A DNA stretch of 64,000 bases from an uncultured Rhodospirillales bacterium (lineage in GTDB: Bacteria; Pseudomonadota; Alphaproteobacteria; Kiloniellales; Kiloniellaceae), in contig CAJXUS010000009.1 in assembly GCA_913060675.1 (NCBI GenBank), positions 31,942 through 95,941 on the forward strand. The letters are read 5' to 3'. The position numbers and the translations under genes are program-made. Position 1 is the first letter of the stretch, and every line of letters starts with the position of its first letter. This document shows, piece by piece, positions 1-9,001 of this stretch. Below the pieces are notes generated by a model. That model was not told the DNA's origin, searched no databases, and saw only the letters and a program-made list of their open reading frames with translations.

Positions 1-412
1 CGATCAAGGGGATCCCATAGCGACGGGTATAGGTAATCAAGTCGTTAAGTTCAGAAGTGTTGCCAGAGTTGGACATGGCAATAACAGCATCGTTTTTGGT
101 GATCATGCCAAGATCGCCGTGGCTGGCTTCGCCAGGGTGCACGCAATAGGCGGGTGTTCCTGTCGATGCCATTGAAGCCGCGATTTTCTTGGCTATATGC
201 CCACTTTTCCCCATGCCGGAAATAATAACGCGGCCCGTAACGTCTTTTAATAAGTTCAGAGCTTCAAGGAAATTTCCATCAAGCTCTTTACTCAACATTT
301 GAATGCCTTGGGCTTCCAGATCCAAAACGCGACGGGCTGTTTCCAAAGCGGTAGAAGTCTCTGTAGCTGTCTTTGTCATGTTTGGCTCGATGGTACGAAC
401 TTGATTGGCCAT
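1..412 (-). CDS. kdsD: KdsD/KpsF-type arabinose-5-phosphate isomerase, N-terminal part
   Basis: Aldose-ketose isomerase of the SIS-domain family that converts ribulose 5-phosphate to arabinose 5-phosphate, the first step toward Kdo of lipopolysaccharide in the cytoplasm. The reading frame begins at ATG 412 and runs off the left edge, leaving about 137 residues. Seen: a helical N-terminus, then VIISGMGKSGHIAKKIAAS and AYCVHPGEASHGDLGMI, followed by AMSNSGNTSEL, the usual sugar-phosphate-binding serines of SIS isomerases. The C-terminal CBS pair typical of KdsD is outside the window, so a GutQ-like or single-domain form cannot be excluded. It lies downstream of rnd on the same strand, an arrangement common in alphaproteobacteria upstream of lpt genes. 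A terminator-like hairpin between the two suggests its own promoter. A second possible start is ATG 379. Confidence 0.88.
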   Translation of the reverse strand, partial: MANQVRTIEPNMTKTATETSTALETARRVLDLEAQGIQMLSKELDGNFLEALNLLKDVTGRVIISGMGKSGHIAKKIAASMASTGTPAYCVHPGEASHGDLGMITKNDAVIAMSNSGNTSELNDLITYTRRYGIPLI

Positions 413-535
413 TTGTTATACTTGAATCCAAGGCAAAATATAGGGCTGGCACCAAAGGTGCATGTCTAGTTAATTGGTACACTTAAAACGCTGGTAAGTA
501 AAACCAACGTGACGAAAAATCATATGATCAATGAA

Positions 536-588
536 CTAAAAAAATGTCCAGATAATGGCTGACCTCTGCCTTTAATGGTCAGCCATTA
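536..588 (-). terminator. Rho-independent terminator downstream of rnd
   Basis: A perfect 12-bp stem pairs TAATGGCTGACC (553-564) with GGTCAGCCATTA (577-588) around a 12-nt loop. Read on the minus strand it follows the rnd stop by about 12 nt, and a run of seven T residues (538-544) lies shortly after it. The T-run is offset about 9 nt from the stem, so efficiency is uncertain. The rest of the 413-600 gap shows no gene. Confidence 0.55.
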
Positions 589-600
589 GATTTTAGTGTT

Positions 601-1224
601 TTAGGAGTGGGCAAAAATATCAGTTTCGTCCCACCCAGCAAGGTCGAGCTTGGCGCGCCAAGGTAAGAACTTGAAGCAGGATTGAGCCATTTCAGTTCGG
701 CCTTCTCTCTCCAGGCGTTCCTCGAGAATTTTCATCATTTTGTGGAGATAAAGAACGTCAGATGCCGCATATTTAAGCTGGTCTTCTGAAAGATCGGGAG
801 ATCCCCAGTCTGACGATTGCTGTTGCTTGGAGATGTCGACTTTCAAGAGCTCCTTGCAGAGTTCTTTGAGGCCGTGTCTATCCGTATAAGTTCTAATTAG
901 TTTTGAAGCGATTTTGGTGCAGAAAATTGGATTACAGGTTACCCCAAGATAACGTTCTATCGCTGCGAGATCAAAACGAGCGAAGTGAAAAATTTTAGTG
1001 ACATCTTGGTTTGTGAACAGAGCCCGAAGGTTCGGAGCGTCAAAGTTACCCTCTTTGAATTGAACAAGGTGGCAGACGCCATCTCCTGCTGAGAGTTGAA
1101 CAAGGCAAAGCCGATCGCGGGACAAATTCAACCCCATGGTTTCTGAATCTACCGCAACGGAGCTCCCGAAATCAATGTCGTCCGGTAAATCTGTCTGGTG
1201 GAGGTGGATTTTTACGTCGCTCAC
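601..1224 (-). CDS. rnd: Ribonuclease D-like 3'-5' exonuclease, short form
   Basis: DEDDy-superfamily 3'-5' exonuclease acting on structured RNA 3' ends, probably in tRNA maturation. The 207 residues contain only the exonuclease domain. Motif I is VAVDSETMGL (residues about 24-33), motif II lies in FHFARFDLAAI (about 79-89), and motif III is QLKYAASDVLYL with the Y-x3-D signature. The HRDC domains of E. coli RNase D (about 375 residues) are absent, as in the short RNase D of many alphaproteobacteria. It starts with ATG at 1224 and is transcribed toward kdsD. The divergent gap to the NDUFA9-like gene (1225-1403) must hold both promoters. Confidence 0.88.
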   Translation of the reverse strand: MSDVKIHLHQTDLPDDIDFGSSVAVDSETMGLNLSRDRLCLVQLSAGDGVCHLVQFKEGNFDAPNLRALFTNQDVTKIFHFARFDLAAIERYLGVTCNPIFCTKIASKLIRTYTDRHGLKELCKELLKVDISKQQQSSDWGSPDLSEDQLKYAASDVLYLHKMMKILEERLEREGRTEMAQSCFKFLPWRAKLDLAGWDETDIFAHS

Positions 1225-1403
1225 TTGAGACTCCTGAAATGGGTTGTTCGCGCTAAGAGCATATCAGCAAAGCGTCGATCTATCGTTAATATGGCTGCAT
1301 TCTCGCTAGCGGTAAGATTCTGTCAAGTTTCTTGCTTTTGATGGTGTATATTTATGTGAGTATAAATGTGTAAGTTGATCCTAATTATATAGAGAGTAAG
1401 CAA

Positions 1404-2354
1404 ATGCTTGATCAGGCTAAAGGGTTATCCAAGGTAGTGACCGTATTTGGAGGGTCAGGCTTTATTGGCCGTTATGTTGTTTCGATGTTGGCACAAGACG
1501 GGTGGCAAGTTCGGGTTCCTGTAAGGGATCCCCAGAAAGCCAAGTTTTTATCCTCCTGCGGGGACGTTGGTCAGGTCGTGCCGTTGGCTGTGGATATCAA
1601 TGATTCAGGATCAATTTTCCGCATGATAGCGGGGAGCACAGCTGTGGTAAATCTTATTGGCATTCTCTTCGAAGGTGGAAAGCAACGTTTTGATTGCCTG
1701 CAGGCAAAGTTGCCGGGGGTGATTGCACAAGCTGCAACAGATTGTGGTGCGACGGCACTGGTCCAGATGTCAGCTATCGGCGCAGATGTGAATTCAAGCT
1801 CTGCTTACGGTCGAACCAAAGGAGGGGGTGAGTTAGCTGCGAATAAAGGCTTTTCAGGCGCGACAATTATTCGCCCCAGCATCGTTTTTGGCCCGGAAGA
1901 TGATTTTTTTAATCGCTTTGCCAGGATGTCATCTGTTAGCCCGCTTTTGCCGCTGGTCGGCGGGGGTGAGGTAAAGTTTCAGCCTGTACATGTCCGTGAT
2001 GTTGCGGAAGCTATTTTCAAAGCTGTTAATGATCCTGATAAGTATGGTGGAAATACCTACGAGCTCGGTGGGCCCAGGGTGCTGTCCTTCCGAGAGTGCC
2101 TAGAGCTTATGTTGGGGCATATGCATCAGCGCAGATTCTTGATGCCAGTTCCTATGTGGATCGCGAAAATTCAGGCCTTATTTTTAGAGATGTTGCCACA
2201 ACCCCCCTTAACCCGAGATCAACTCAAGATGTTGGGAAAAGATAATGTTGTATCAAATCAAGCTTTGAATTTCAGTGCGTTTGGAATAAATCCGGTTGAT
2301 GTTGACGTAATATTGCCGACTTACTTGTCCCGGTTTCGTCCTGGAGGGGTGTAG
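1404..2354 (+). CDS. NAD(P)-binding epimerase/dehydratase, complex I NDUFA9-like
   Basis: An atypical short-chain dehydrogenase of 316 residues related to mitochondrial complex I subunit NDUFA9. The N-terminal Rossmann motif VTVFGGSGFIGRYVV (about residues 12-26) binds NAD(P). QMSAIGADVNSSSAYGRTKGGGE carries a serine-tyrosine-x3-lysine-like active-site arrangement (SAYGRTK), and IIRPSIVFGPEDDFFNRFA is the substrate-side motif typical of NDUFA9 homologues. Its bacterial role is not firmly established; quinone or lipid-linked chemistry or a structural role are proposed for relatives. It is monocistronic here, followed by an AT-rich hairpin. In related genomes it often neighbours uppP and a GST gene; here gltDB follows instead. 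Confidence 0.82.
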   Translation: MLDQAKGLSKVVTVFGGSGFIGRYVVSMLAQDGWQVRVPVRDPQKAKFLSSCGDVGQVVPLAVDINDSGSIFRMIAGSTAVVNLIGILFEGGKQRFDCLQAKLPGVIAQAATDCGATALVQMSAIGADVNSSSAYGRTKGGGELAANKGFSGATIIRPSIVFGPEDDFFNRFARMSSVSPLLPLVGGGEVKFQPVHVRDVAEAIFKAVNDPDKYGGNTYELGGPRVLSFRECLELMLGHMHQRRFLMPVPMWIAKIQALFLEMLPQPPLTRDQLKMLGKDNVVSNQALNFSAFGINPVDVDVILPTYLSRFRPGGV

Positions 2355-2364
2355 AGTTTTTGAA

Positions 2365-2399
2365 ATAAATAATAGTCTCATTTTGGTACTATTATTTAT
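2365..2399 (+). terminator. AT-rich hairpin after the NDUFA9-like gene
   Basis: ATAAATAATAGT (2365-2376) pairs perfectly with ACTATTATTTAT (2388-2399) around an 11-nt loop, starting 10 nt after the stop codon. The stem is long but nearly all A-T and no strong T-run follows, so it is at best a weak terminator or an mRNA 3'-end stabiliser. Confidence 0.35.
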
Positions 2400-2445
2400 G
2401 GAATTTCCAAAAATTGAAAAATTAATAGCAAATTTTTATGCGCAA

Positions 2446-2480
2446 ATTTGACATATAGGTCAAATATAGTTACCTATATG
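2446..2480 (+). promoter_or_regulatory. gltDB promoter region with nested inverted repeats
   Basis: A TTGACA hexamer lies at 2448-2453. Overlapping it are ATTTGAC...GTCAAAT (2446-2452 and 2459-2465) and a 9-bp repeat CATATAGGT...ACCTATATG (2452-2460 and 2472-2480, 11-nt spacer). No convincing -10 sits exactly 17 nt from the TTGACA; TACCTA at 2471 and TATATG at 2475 are the nearest candidates. The position, about 110 nt upstream of gltD, suits an operator for the glutamate synthase operon. The regulator is unknown. I saw no sigma-54 GG/GC pair. Confidence 0.4.
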
Positions 2481-2587
2481 CATCATTGATTATTACTATG
2501 TTTTAGTTTGCTAGATGCCATCGTATGGATAATTCCATAAATCATTGAAAATAATAAAAAATGGCACTCTGGTTCAGGAGAGAGATG

Positions 2588-4015
2588 ATGTCTGACAAAA
2601 TGTTGCAATTCGTTCGACAAGAGCGAAAGATGCCTGAAAAACGCACTCCAGAGCAGCGGAATGAAGATTTTCGCGAGATCTACGATTCTTTTACCGAAGG
2701 AGCAGCGCAAATTCAGGCTAGCCGTTGTTCTCAATGTGGGGTGCCTTTTTGTCAGATCCATTGTCCTCTTGCTAATAACATCCCAGATTGGTTGATGTTG
2801 ACCGCAAATGGTCGCTTGGAAGAGGCTTATGAGCTTTCTCAGGCGACTAATAATTTTCCAGAAATTTGTGGGAGAATTTGTCCTCAGGATCGGTTGTGCG
2901 AAGGCTCTTGTGTTATACAGCAATCCGGCCATGAAACGGTGACCATCGGTGCTGTAGAAAAATACCTTACTGATAATGCGTGGGAAAATGGTTGGGTGAA
3001 ACCTGCGGTTCCAATGCAAGAACGCGTTGAATCTGTTGCCATTATCGGTGCCGGCCCTGGAGGGCTAGCTGCAGGGGAACAACTTCGCCGCAGAGGATAT
3101 CAAGTTCATATATATGATCGTTATGATCGGGCTGGCGGGTTACTCACTTATGGAATACCTGGCTTCAAACTCGAGAAGGGTGTTGTTGATCGACGGATAA
3201 AATTATTAGAAGAGTCTGGGATAGAATTCCATTTAGGACAGGATATTGGAGGTACGCTTCCTTTTGCTGAACTGCGTGAAAAGCATGATGCCGTTTTGGT
3301 TGCGACGGGTGTTTATCAAGCGCGTGACCTTCGACTTCCAGGTAGTGAACTCGGCAACATTCTACCCGCGCTATATTACCTTACAGAGGCAAACCGCCGA
3401 GATCTCGGCCTTGGTTCTGACCATATGAGCGAAGGTCTTGATGCTAAAGGTAAGGACGTCGTTGTGATCGGTGGTGGTGATACGGCAATGGACTGTGTCC
3501 GTACTGCCGTCCGCCAAGGTGCAAAGTCAGTTAAGTGCCTTTATCGTCGCGATAAAGAAAATATGCCTGGATCCGAGCGTGAGGTGCAAAACGCAGAAGA
3601 AGAAGGTGTTGAATTCGTTTGGTTGTCTGCACCAGATGCTTTTGTTGGTAAGGAAAATGTCAGTGAAGTTCTCGTATCCAAGGTTCACCTCGGGATGCCA
3701 GACTCTTCAGGACGGCAAGTGCCGCAAATCGTGCCAAATTCTCGTGAAGCCATACCTGCAGATATCGTCATCAAGGCGCTTGGATTTTCTCCGGAAAATT
3801 TACCTAAACTCTTTAATGAGCAGGGCCTGGAAGTTAGCAGCTATGGCACGTTAAGAATTGATAACGGGACGATGATGACAGCGCTGGACGGTGTTTTTGC
3901 CGCTGGTGATATTGTCCGCGGCGCTTCTCTTGTTGTCTGGGCGATCAAAGATGCTCGCGATGCCGCTGACCAAATACATTCATACATTGAGCGCAGAAAA
4001 ACTGCCGCCGCTTAA
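2588..4015 (+). CDS. gltD: Glutamate synthase (NADPH) small subunit
   Basis: Beta subunit of GOGAT; it oxidises NADPH through FAD and passes electrons to GltB for making glutamate from glutamine and 2-oxoglutarate. Start 2588 is chosen because AGGAGA (2575-2580) lies 7 nt upstream; frames open earlier (2561) but without a ribosome binding site. The protein is 475 residues, normal for GltD. Four cysteines C47, C50, C55 and C59 (CSQCGVPFCQIHC) and a later cluster (EICGRICPQDRLCEGSC) hold the Fe-S clusters. Rossmann motifs VAIIGAGPGGLAAGEQL (about 150) and VVVIGGGDTAMDC (about 290) bind FAD and NADPH. It is 11 nt upstream of gltB, so the two are co-transcribed with the small subunit first. Confidence 0.95.
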   Translation: MSDKMLQFVRQERKMPEKRTPEQRNEDFREIYDSFTEGAAQIQASRCSQCGVPFCQIHCPLANNIPDWLMLTANGRLEEAYELSQATNNFPEICGRICPQDRLCEGSCVIQQSGHETVTIGAVEKYLTDNAWENGWVKPAVPMQERVESVAIIGAGPGGLAAGEQLRRRGYQVHIYDRYDRAGGLLTYGIPGFKLEKGVVDRRIKLLEESGIEFHLGQDIGGTLPFAELREKHDAVLVATGVYQARDLRLPGSELGNILPALYYLTEANRRDLGLGSDHMSEGLDAKGKDVVVIGGGDTAMDCVRTAVRQGAKSVKCLYRRDKENMPGSEREVQNAEEEGVEFVWLSAPDAFVGKENVSEVLVSKVHLGMPDSSGRQVPQIVPNSREAIPADIVIKALGFSPENLPKLFNEQGLEVSSYGTLRIDNGTMMTALDGVFAAGDIVRGASLVVWAIKDARDAADQIHSYIERRKTAAA

Positions 4016-4026
4016 GGAGAGAACCC

Positions 4027-7000
4027 ATGGAAAAGAAGAACCCGATTAAGGAATGGGAAGAGCAGGCTGCGCATTATCAAAAGCACGGTCTCTATAATCC
4101 CGAAGACGAACACTCATCCTGTGGCGTTGGTCTCGTTGCGGCAGTTGACGGTAAGCCTCGGCGTTCGGTTGTTGAGGCTGGCATAGAAGCTCTCAAAGCG
4201 GTTTGGCACCGTGGAGCCGTTGATGCTGATGGGAAAACGGGTGATGGCTGTGGTATTCACGTCGAGATTCCAAAAGGTTTTTTCCGTGAGCACATCGAGC
4301 ATATTGGCCACGCAAAGAAAAAAGAAGATCTTGCAATTGGTATGGTGTTTTTGCCAAGAACGGATTTTGGATCGCAAGAACGCTGTCGAGTTATTGTTGA
4401 ACGTGAAATTCTCAATTTTGGATACTCGATTTATGGTTGGCGCCAAGTCCCGGTCAACACCTCTATTTGTGGTGAAAAGGCAAGCTTGAACCGTCCTGAA
4501 ATCGAACAGATTATGATTGCGAACAGCAAGGGAGTTGATGCTGAGCGCTTTGAAACTGATCTCTATATCATTCGACGTCGGATTGAAGCGGCGACAGAAC
4601 GTGATTCTATCAAAGACTTCTATATCTGTTCATTGAGTTGTCGCTCGATAATCTACAAGGGTATGGTTCTCGCTGAAAAATTGGCGGATTTTTATCCAGA
4701 CCTTCAGGATGAGCGTTTTGTTTCCAGCTTTGCAATCTTCCATCAACGTTTTTCGACCAATACTTTTCCTACCTGGCATTTGGCTCAGCCATTTAGGGTG
4801 ATTGCGCACAACGGAGAGATCAATACGCTCCGCGGTAACGTAAATTGGATGAAGTCCCATGAGTGTCGCATTGATCATCCGAAGTTTGGATCCCATGTCG
4901 AAGATCTCAAGCCGGTTATTTTACCAGGGAGTTCTGATTCTGCAGCGTTAGATTCTGTGTTTGAGCTTATGATCCGGTCTGATCGTAGTCTTCCTATGGC
5001 GAAAACTCTTTTGGTGCCGGAATCGTGGAGTAAAAACGACGCAGTGCCTCAGGAACACAAAGAACTCTACGCTTATTGCAACGCAGTAATGGAGCCATGG
5101 GATGGCCCGGCGGCGGTTTGTGGATTCTCTGGTCCTTGGGCTTTGGCTGGAACGGATCGTAATGGTCTACGGCCTGTGCGTTATGCGATCACACGTGATG
5201 GTCTGCTGTTTGCTGGATCAGAAACAGGTATGGTTCATATCGATGTCAGCCGGATCGTTGAAAATGGCCGATTAGGCCCTGGTCAAATGATTGCGGTCAA
5301 CTTTGAAGAAGGGCGGATTTATAAAGATAAAGAGTTGAAAGATCGTTTAGCAGCTCAGCAACCTTACGGGGACTGGCTTAAAAACATCTTGGTTATTGAT
5401 GATCTCGTTAAAAAGCATAAATACAGCCGGGAACCCCTCAGTCGTGATGAGTTACGGCGTCGCCAATTAGATTTCGGACTCACTGTTGAGGATATGGAAC
5501 TTATTCTCCATCCAATGGTTGAGAACGCCAAAGAGGCCATAGGGTCGATGGGTGATGATACGCCGTTGGCTGTGCTTTCGGATAACGTGCGGCCAATGCA
5601 CCACTTTTTCCGCCAAAACTTTAGCCAGGTAACGAACCCGCCAATTGATAGCTTGCGTGAAAAACAGGTTATGTCGTTGATTACGCGCTTGGGTAATCTG
5701 GGTAATGTTCTGGACGAAGAAGAAGGCCAGGTGACCATCCTGCAATTGGACTCACCTGTTTTGACCAATTCTGAGTTTGTTGCTCTTTCCAAACACATGG
5801 GGCGTTCGGTTGGGGTTGTTGATTGTACATTTGAGGCCAGCGGCAAGCCCGGGGCTCTCCGAAACGCTCTACACCGTGTACGACGGGAAGCAGAAGAGCT
5901 CGTACGTGAAGGCTTTGAGCATGTTGTCTTAACAGATGAAGCACAAAGTGCGGAACGTGTTTCTATTCCAATGATTTTGGCAACAGGCGCAGTCCACACT
6001 CACCTAGTAGAACACAAACTCAGATCATTCTGTTCGATCAATGTTCGAAGTGCTGAGTGCCTCGACGTGCATTATTTTGCTGTGCTCATCGGTGTCGGCG
6101 CGACAACTGTAAATGCTTATCTGACTGAAGAGGCCATCGCAGATCGCCACCGCCGTAATTTGTTTGGCGACTTGAGCTTTGACGAATGCATGGAGCGTTT
6201 TACGACAGCTGTGGATGATGGCTTGCTTAAAATTATGGGTAAGATGGGAATTTCTGTTATTTCTTCTTATCGTGGTGGTTATAACTTTGAAGCCCTGGGA
6301 TTATCACGAACACTGGTTGATGAATTTTTCCCAGGAATGCCCAGCCGTATATCGGGAATTGGTATGAGCGGCCTTGAAGAAAAGGCGCTTGAGCTGCATG
6401 AAAAAGCTTGGCAATCAGATTCGACAGCTCTGCCAGTGGGAGGATTCTATCGTTATCGTGCTGGGGGTGAGCAGCATGCCTGGGAAGGGCAGTTGATTCA
6501 CACCATGCAAACGGCAGTTTCAAAAGGGTCTTATTCGCTCTTTAAAAAATATACTCAAGGACTTCATGAGCGTCCGCCAATTAGTCTACGTGATCTACTG
6601 GACTTTAAGCGCGATCCTGAAGGTGGGCTGGACGTTGAAGATACAGAATCGATTACCTCACTTAGAAAACGGTTCATTACTCCGGCGATGTCGCTTGGAG
6701 CATTGAGCCCAGAGGCGCACGGGACACTTAACATTGCCATGAACCGTATCGGAGCCAAGTCCGATTCTGGGGAGGGTGGTGAAGTGCCTGAGCGTTACGT
6801 GCCTCACCCCAATGGCGACAATGAGAACTCAGCTATTAAGCAGGTGGCTTCTGGTCGCTTTGGGGTGACGGCTGAATATTTGAATAAATGTCGTGAGATT
6901 GAGATCAAAGTCGCGCAGGGTGCAAAGCCCGGTGAAGGTGGACAGCTTCCTGGGTTTAAGGTGACAAAGCTGATTGCACGTCTGCGTCACTCTACTCCTG

Positions 7001-8556
7001 GTGTGACTCTTATTTCTCCTCCGCCGCATCACGATATTTATTCTATCGAAGATTTGGCGCAGTTGATCTATGATCTTAAACAGATCAATCCAATTGCAAA
7101 AGTTTGCGTAAAGTTGGTAGCACGTTCGGGGATCGGGACAGTTGCTGCTGGTGTGGCCAAGGCAAAAGCAGATGTCATCCTCATCTCAGGTAACGTCGGA
7201 GGAACCGGTGCCTCCCCACTAACATCCTTGAAGTTTGCTGGCGTGCCTTGGGAAATTGGGTTGAGCGAAGTTCAGCAAGTTCTAACTTTGAATGGTCTTC
7301 GTAATAACGTAACTCTTAGAACCGATGGTGGGCTAAAAACAGGCCGTGACATCGTAATTGCGGCGATGCTTGGTGCTGAAGAATACGGTGTTGGTACAGC
7401 TTCGTTGGTTGCCATGGGCTGCATTATGGTACGCCAGTGTCATTCTAATACCTGTCCGGTTGGTGTTTGTACCCAGGATGAAGATCTTCGCGCTCGCTTT
7501 GAAGGTACAGCTGAAAAGGTCGTAAATCTGTTCAGCTTTATTGCGGAAGAGGTTCGCGAAATCCTGGCGTCACTTGGTTACAAAACCCTGAATGAAATTA
7601 TCGGGCGTACCGATCTTTTGAAACAGGTCAGTCGCGGTGCACCTCACCTTGATGATCTCGATCTCAACCCACTGCTTGCTCTTGCTGATAGTGGGGATGC
7701 TAAACGTTATTGCACGATGGAAGGCCGTAACGCTGTTCCTGATACCTTGGATGCTCAGATCATTGAGGATGCACATCAGTTCTTTGAAGTCGGGGAAAAA
7801 ATGCAGTTGCAGTACAACGTGCGGAACACGCATCGTGCGGTTGGCACCCGCTTGGCCTCTAAAATTACCCGCCGTTTTGGAATGAAGGAATTGCAGCCCG
7901 GCCATATAACTGTGCGTTTACGTGGATCTGCGGGACAATCGCTTGGGGCCTTTGCTGTTCAGGGCATGAAGCTGGAAGTCTTTGGCGATGCCAATGATTA
8001 CGTTGGCAAAGGGTTGTCCGGTGGGGAAATCGTTGTCAGGCCATTGGCGTCGAGCACGCTTTCAACCCAACACAATACGATCATTGGTAACACTGTGCTC
8101 TACGGAGCGACTGCTGGAAAACTCTTTGCTGCGGGTCAAGCGGGAGAGCGTTTTGCCGTGCGTAACTCTGGTGCTGAAGTTGTGGTTGAAGGTTGCGGTT
8201 CCAATGGCTGTGAGTACATGACGGCTGGTACCGCAGTCATTCTCGGCGATGTCGGGATGAACTTTGCGGCTGGTATGTCAGGCGGTATGGCCTTTATCTA
8301 TGATCCCAATAGGTTGTTACCAAGCCGGATCAATGATGAGAGTGTGATCTACCAACAAATTAAAACCGATCACTGGGAGCAGGTCGTACTGAAGCTCGTA
8401 AAAGAGCACCAGGCTGAAACTCAGTCGATTTATGCCGAGCGCCTTCTAAATGACTGGCAGCAGATCAAGGGTGATTTCTGGCAGGTCGTTCCTAAAGAGA
8501 TGCTCGGTTTATTAGAGCACCCTGTAACGAATGAGGCTGAATTGAAAACGGCCTAA
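4027..8556 (+). CDS. gltB: Glutamate synthase (NADPH) large subunit
   Basis: Alpha subunit of GOGAT, 1509 residues, the usual length. It hydrolyses glutamine in an N-terminal Ntn-type amidotransferase domain and tunnels ammonia to the FMN domain, where 2-oxoglutarate is reductively aminated. The amidotransferase nucleophile is C32 in HSSCGVGLVAA; the preceding 31 residues are the expected propeptide. The synthase domain has SGEGGEVPERY and GAKPGEGGQLPG. The 3Fe-4S cysteines are C1132, C1138 and C1143 (CIMVRQCHSNTC). The C-terminal beta-helix (GXGXG domain) follows at about 1230-1480. Start 4027 has AAGGAGAG just upstream. An intrinsic terminator follows. Confidence 0.96.
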   Translation: MEKKNPIKEWEEQAAHYQKHGLYNPEDEHSSCGVGLVAAVDGKPRRSVVEAGIEALKAVWHRGAVDADGKTGDGCGIHVEIPKGFFREHIEHIGHAKKKEDLAIGMVFLPRTDFGSQERCRVIVEREILNFGYSIYGWRQVPVNTSICGEKASLNRPEIEQIMIANSKGVDAERFETDLYIIRRRIEAATERDSIKDFYICSLSCRSIIYKGMVLAEKLADFYPDLQDERFVSSFAIFHQRFSTNTFPTWHLAQPFRVIAHNGEINTLRGNVNWMKSHECRIDHPKFGSHVEDLKPVILPGSSDSAALDSVFELMIRSDRSLPMAKTLLVPESWSKNDAVPQEHKELYAYCNAVMEPWDGPAAVCGFSGPWALAGTDRNGLRPVRYAITRDGLLFAGSETGMVHIDVSRIVENGRLGPGQMIAVNFEEGRIYKDKELKDRLAAQQPYGDWLKNILVIDDLVKKHKYSREPLSRDELRRRQLDFGLTVEDMELILHPMVENAKEAIGSMGDDTPLAVLSDNVRPMHHFFRQNFSQVTNPPIDSLREKQVMSLITRLGNLGNVLDEEEGQVTILQLDSPVLTNSEFVALSKHMGRSVGVVDCTFEASGKPGALRNALHRVRREAEELVREGFEHVVLTDEAQSAERVSIPMILATGAVHTHLVEHKLRSFCSINVRSAECLDVHYFAVLIGVGATTVNAYLTEEAIADRHRRNLFGDLSFDECMERFTTAVDDGLLKIMGKMGISVISSYRGGYNFEALGLSRTLVDEFFPGMPSRISGIGMSGLEEKALELHEKAWQSDSTALPVGGFYRYRAGGEQHAWEGQLIHTMQTAVSKGSYSLFKKYTQGLHERPPISLRDLLDFKRDPEGGLDVEDTESITSLRKRFITPAMSLGALSPEAHGTLNIAMNRIGAKSDSGEGGEVPERYVPHPNGDNENSAIKQVASGRFGVTAEYLNKCREIEIKVAQGAKPGEGGQLPGFKVTKLIARLRHSTPGVTLISPPPHHDIYSIEDLAQLIYDLKQINPIAKVCVKLVARSGIGTVAAGVAKAKADVILISGNVGGTGASPLTSLKFAGVPWEIGLSEVQQVLTLNGLRNNVTLRTDGGLKTGRDIVIAAMLGAEEYGVGTASLVAMGCIMVRQCHSNTCPVGVCTQDEDLRARFEGTAEKVVNLFSFIAEEVREILASLGYKTLNEIIGRTDLLKQVSRGAPHLDDLDLNPLLALADSGDAKRYCTMEGRNAVPDTLDAQIIEDAHQFFEVGEKMQLQYNVRNTHRAVGTRLASKITRRFGMKELQPGHITVRLRGSAGQSLGAFAVQGMKLEVFGDANDYVGKGLSGGEIVVRPLASSTLSTQHNTIIGNTVLYGATAGKLFAAGQAGERFAVRNSGAEVVVEGCGSNGCEYMTAGTAVILGDVGMNFAAGMSGGMAFIYDPNRLLPSRINDESVIYQQIKTDHWEQVVLKLVKEHQAETQSIYAERLLNDWQQIKGDFWQVVPKEMLGLLEHPVTNEAELKTA

Positions 8557-8571
8557 GTTCCTAAACGAAAT

Positions 8572-8603
8572 AAAAAGGAGTTGGTGTTTTCCAGCTCCTT
8601 TTT
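8572..8603 (+). terminator. Rho-independent terminator of gltDB
   Basis: AAAAAGGAGTTGG (8572-8584) pairs with CCAGCTCCTTTTT (8591-8603) with a single G-T wobble and a 6-nt loop, ending in a T-run. It is 16 nt after the gltB stop. Its A-run makes it bidirectional, so it can also end transcripts from the minus-strand gene at 8615. Confidence 0.88.
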
Positions 8604-8614
8604 ATTTCTCTGTT

Positions 8615-8956
8615 CTAGGGGAGGAAGTTTTCTATACTTTGGATTAGGCGGGTGCTGAGAGCTGGAGGATTAACGACTATTAGCTTGTTGGGTTCGTCAC
8701 CGCTATTTGAGGTGTAAAAACCAACGTTGCCGTTAAAGCTTAACTTTCCTTCTTTAAAATCTCTTATCTGATTTTCACCTTCCTCTGACATGCTTGCGAA
8801 TGTGAGGCGTACAGGTGAGTTTCCTTTGCTGATCATAAGCCAGTAAAAAAGAAGCGATTTTTCACTATCGCTCGGTAACCCGAGGCGTTTGATTTCAAAA
8901 ATGTCAATTTCATCATTAGAAAGATGAAAAAGAGCTATAAATTGGGGAGAGATCAC
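8615..8956 (-). CDS. Hypothetical protein downstream of the ArsR-type regulator
   Basis: I do not recognise this product. From GTG 8956 it is 113 residues with mixed alpha/beta composition and no signal peptide or membrane segment. The frame is open back to the stop codon of the upstream regulator (TAA at 9002-9004), and the 45 nt between encode no other ATG, GTG or TTG. No clear ribosome binding site precedes GTG 8956. It could be translated by coupling to the regulator. A remote relation to PAS-like sensor domains is conceivable but not demonstrated. Confidence 0.45.
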   Translation of the reverse strand: MISPQFIALFHLSNDEIDIFEIKRLGLPSDSEKSLLFYWLMISKGNSPVRLTFASMSEEGENQIRDFKEGKLSFNGNVGFYTSNSGDEPNKLIVVNPPALSTRLIQSIENFLP

Positions 8957-9001
8957 AGGAAATGTCCAGTCGGTCTTTTGCTTTTTTGTAGAGTAAGGAT
9001 C

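Noticed and set aside
288..482. A 64-codon minus-strand frame overlapping the kdsD start
   Set aside because: It overlaps the clearly homologous KdsD frame in another phase.
5364..5999. A 211-codon minus-strand frame inside gltB
   Set aside because: It lies wholly within the conserved glutamate synthase frame, is serine/arginine-rich and has no start signal.
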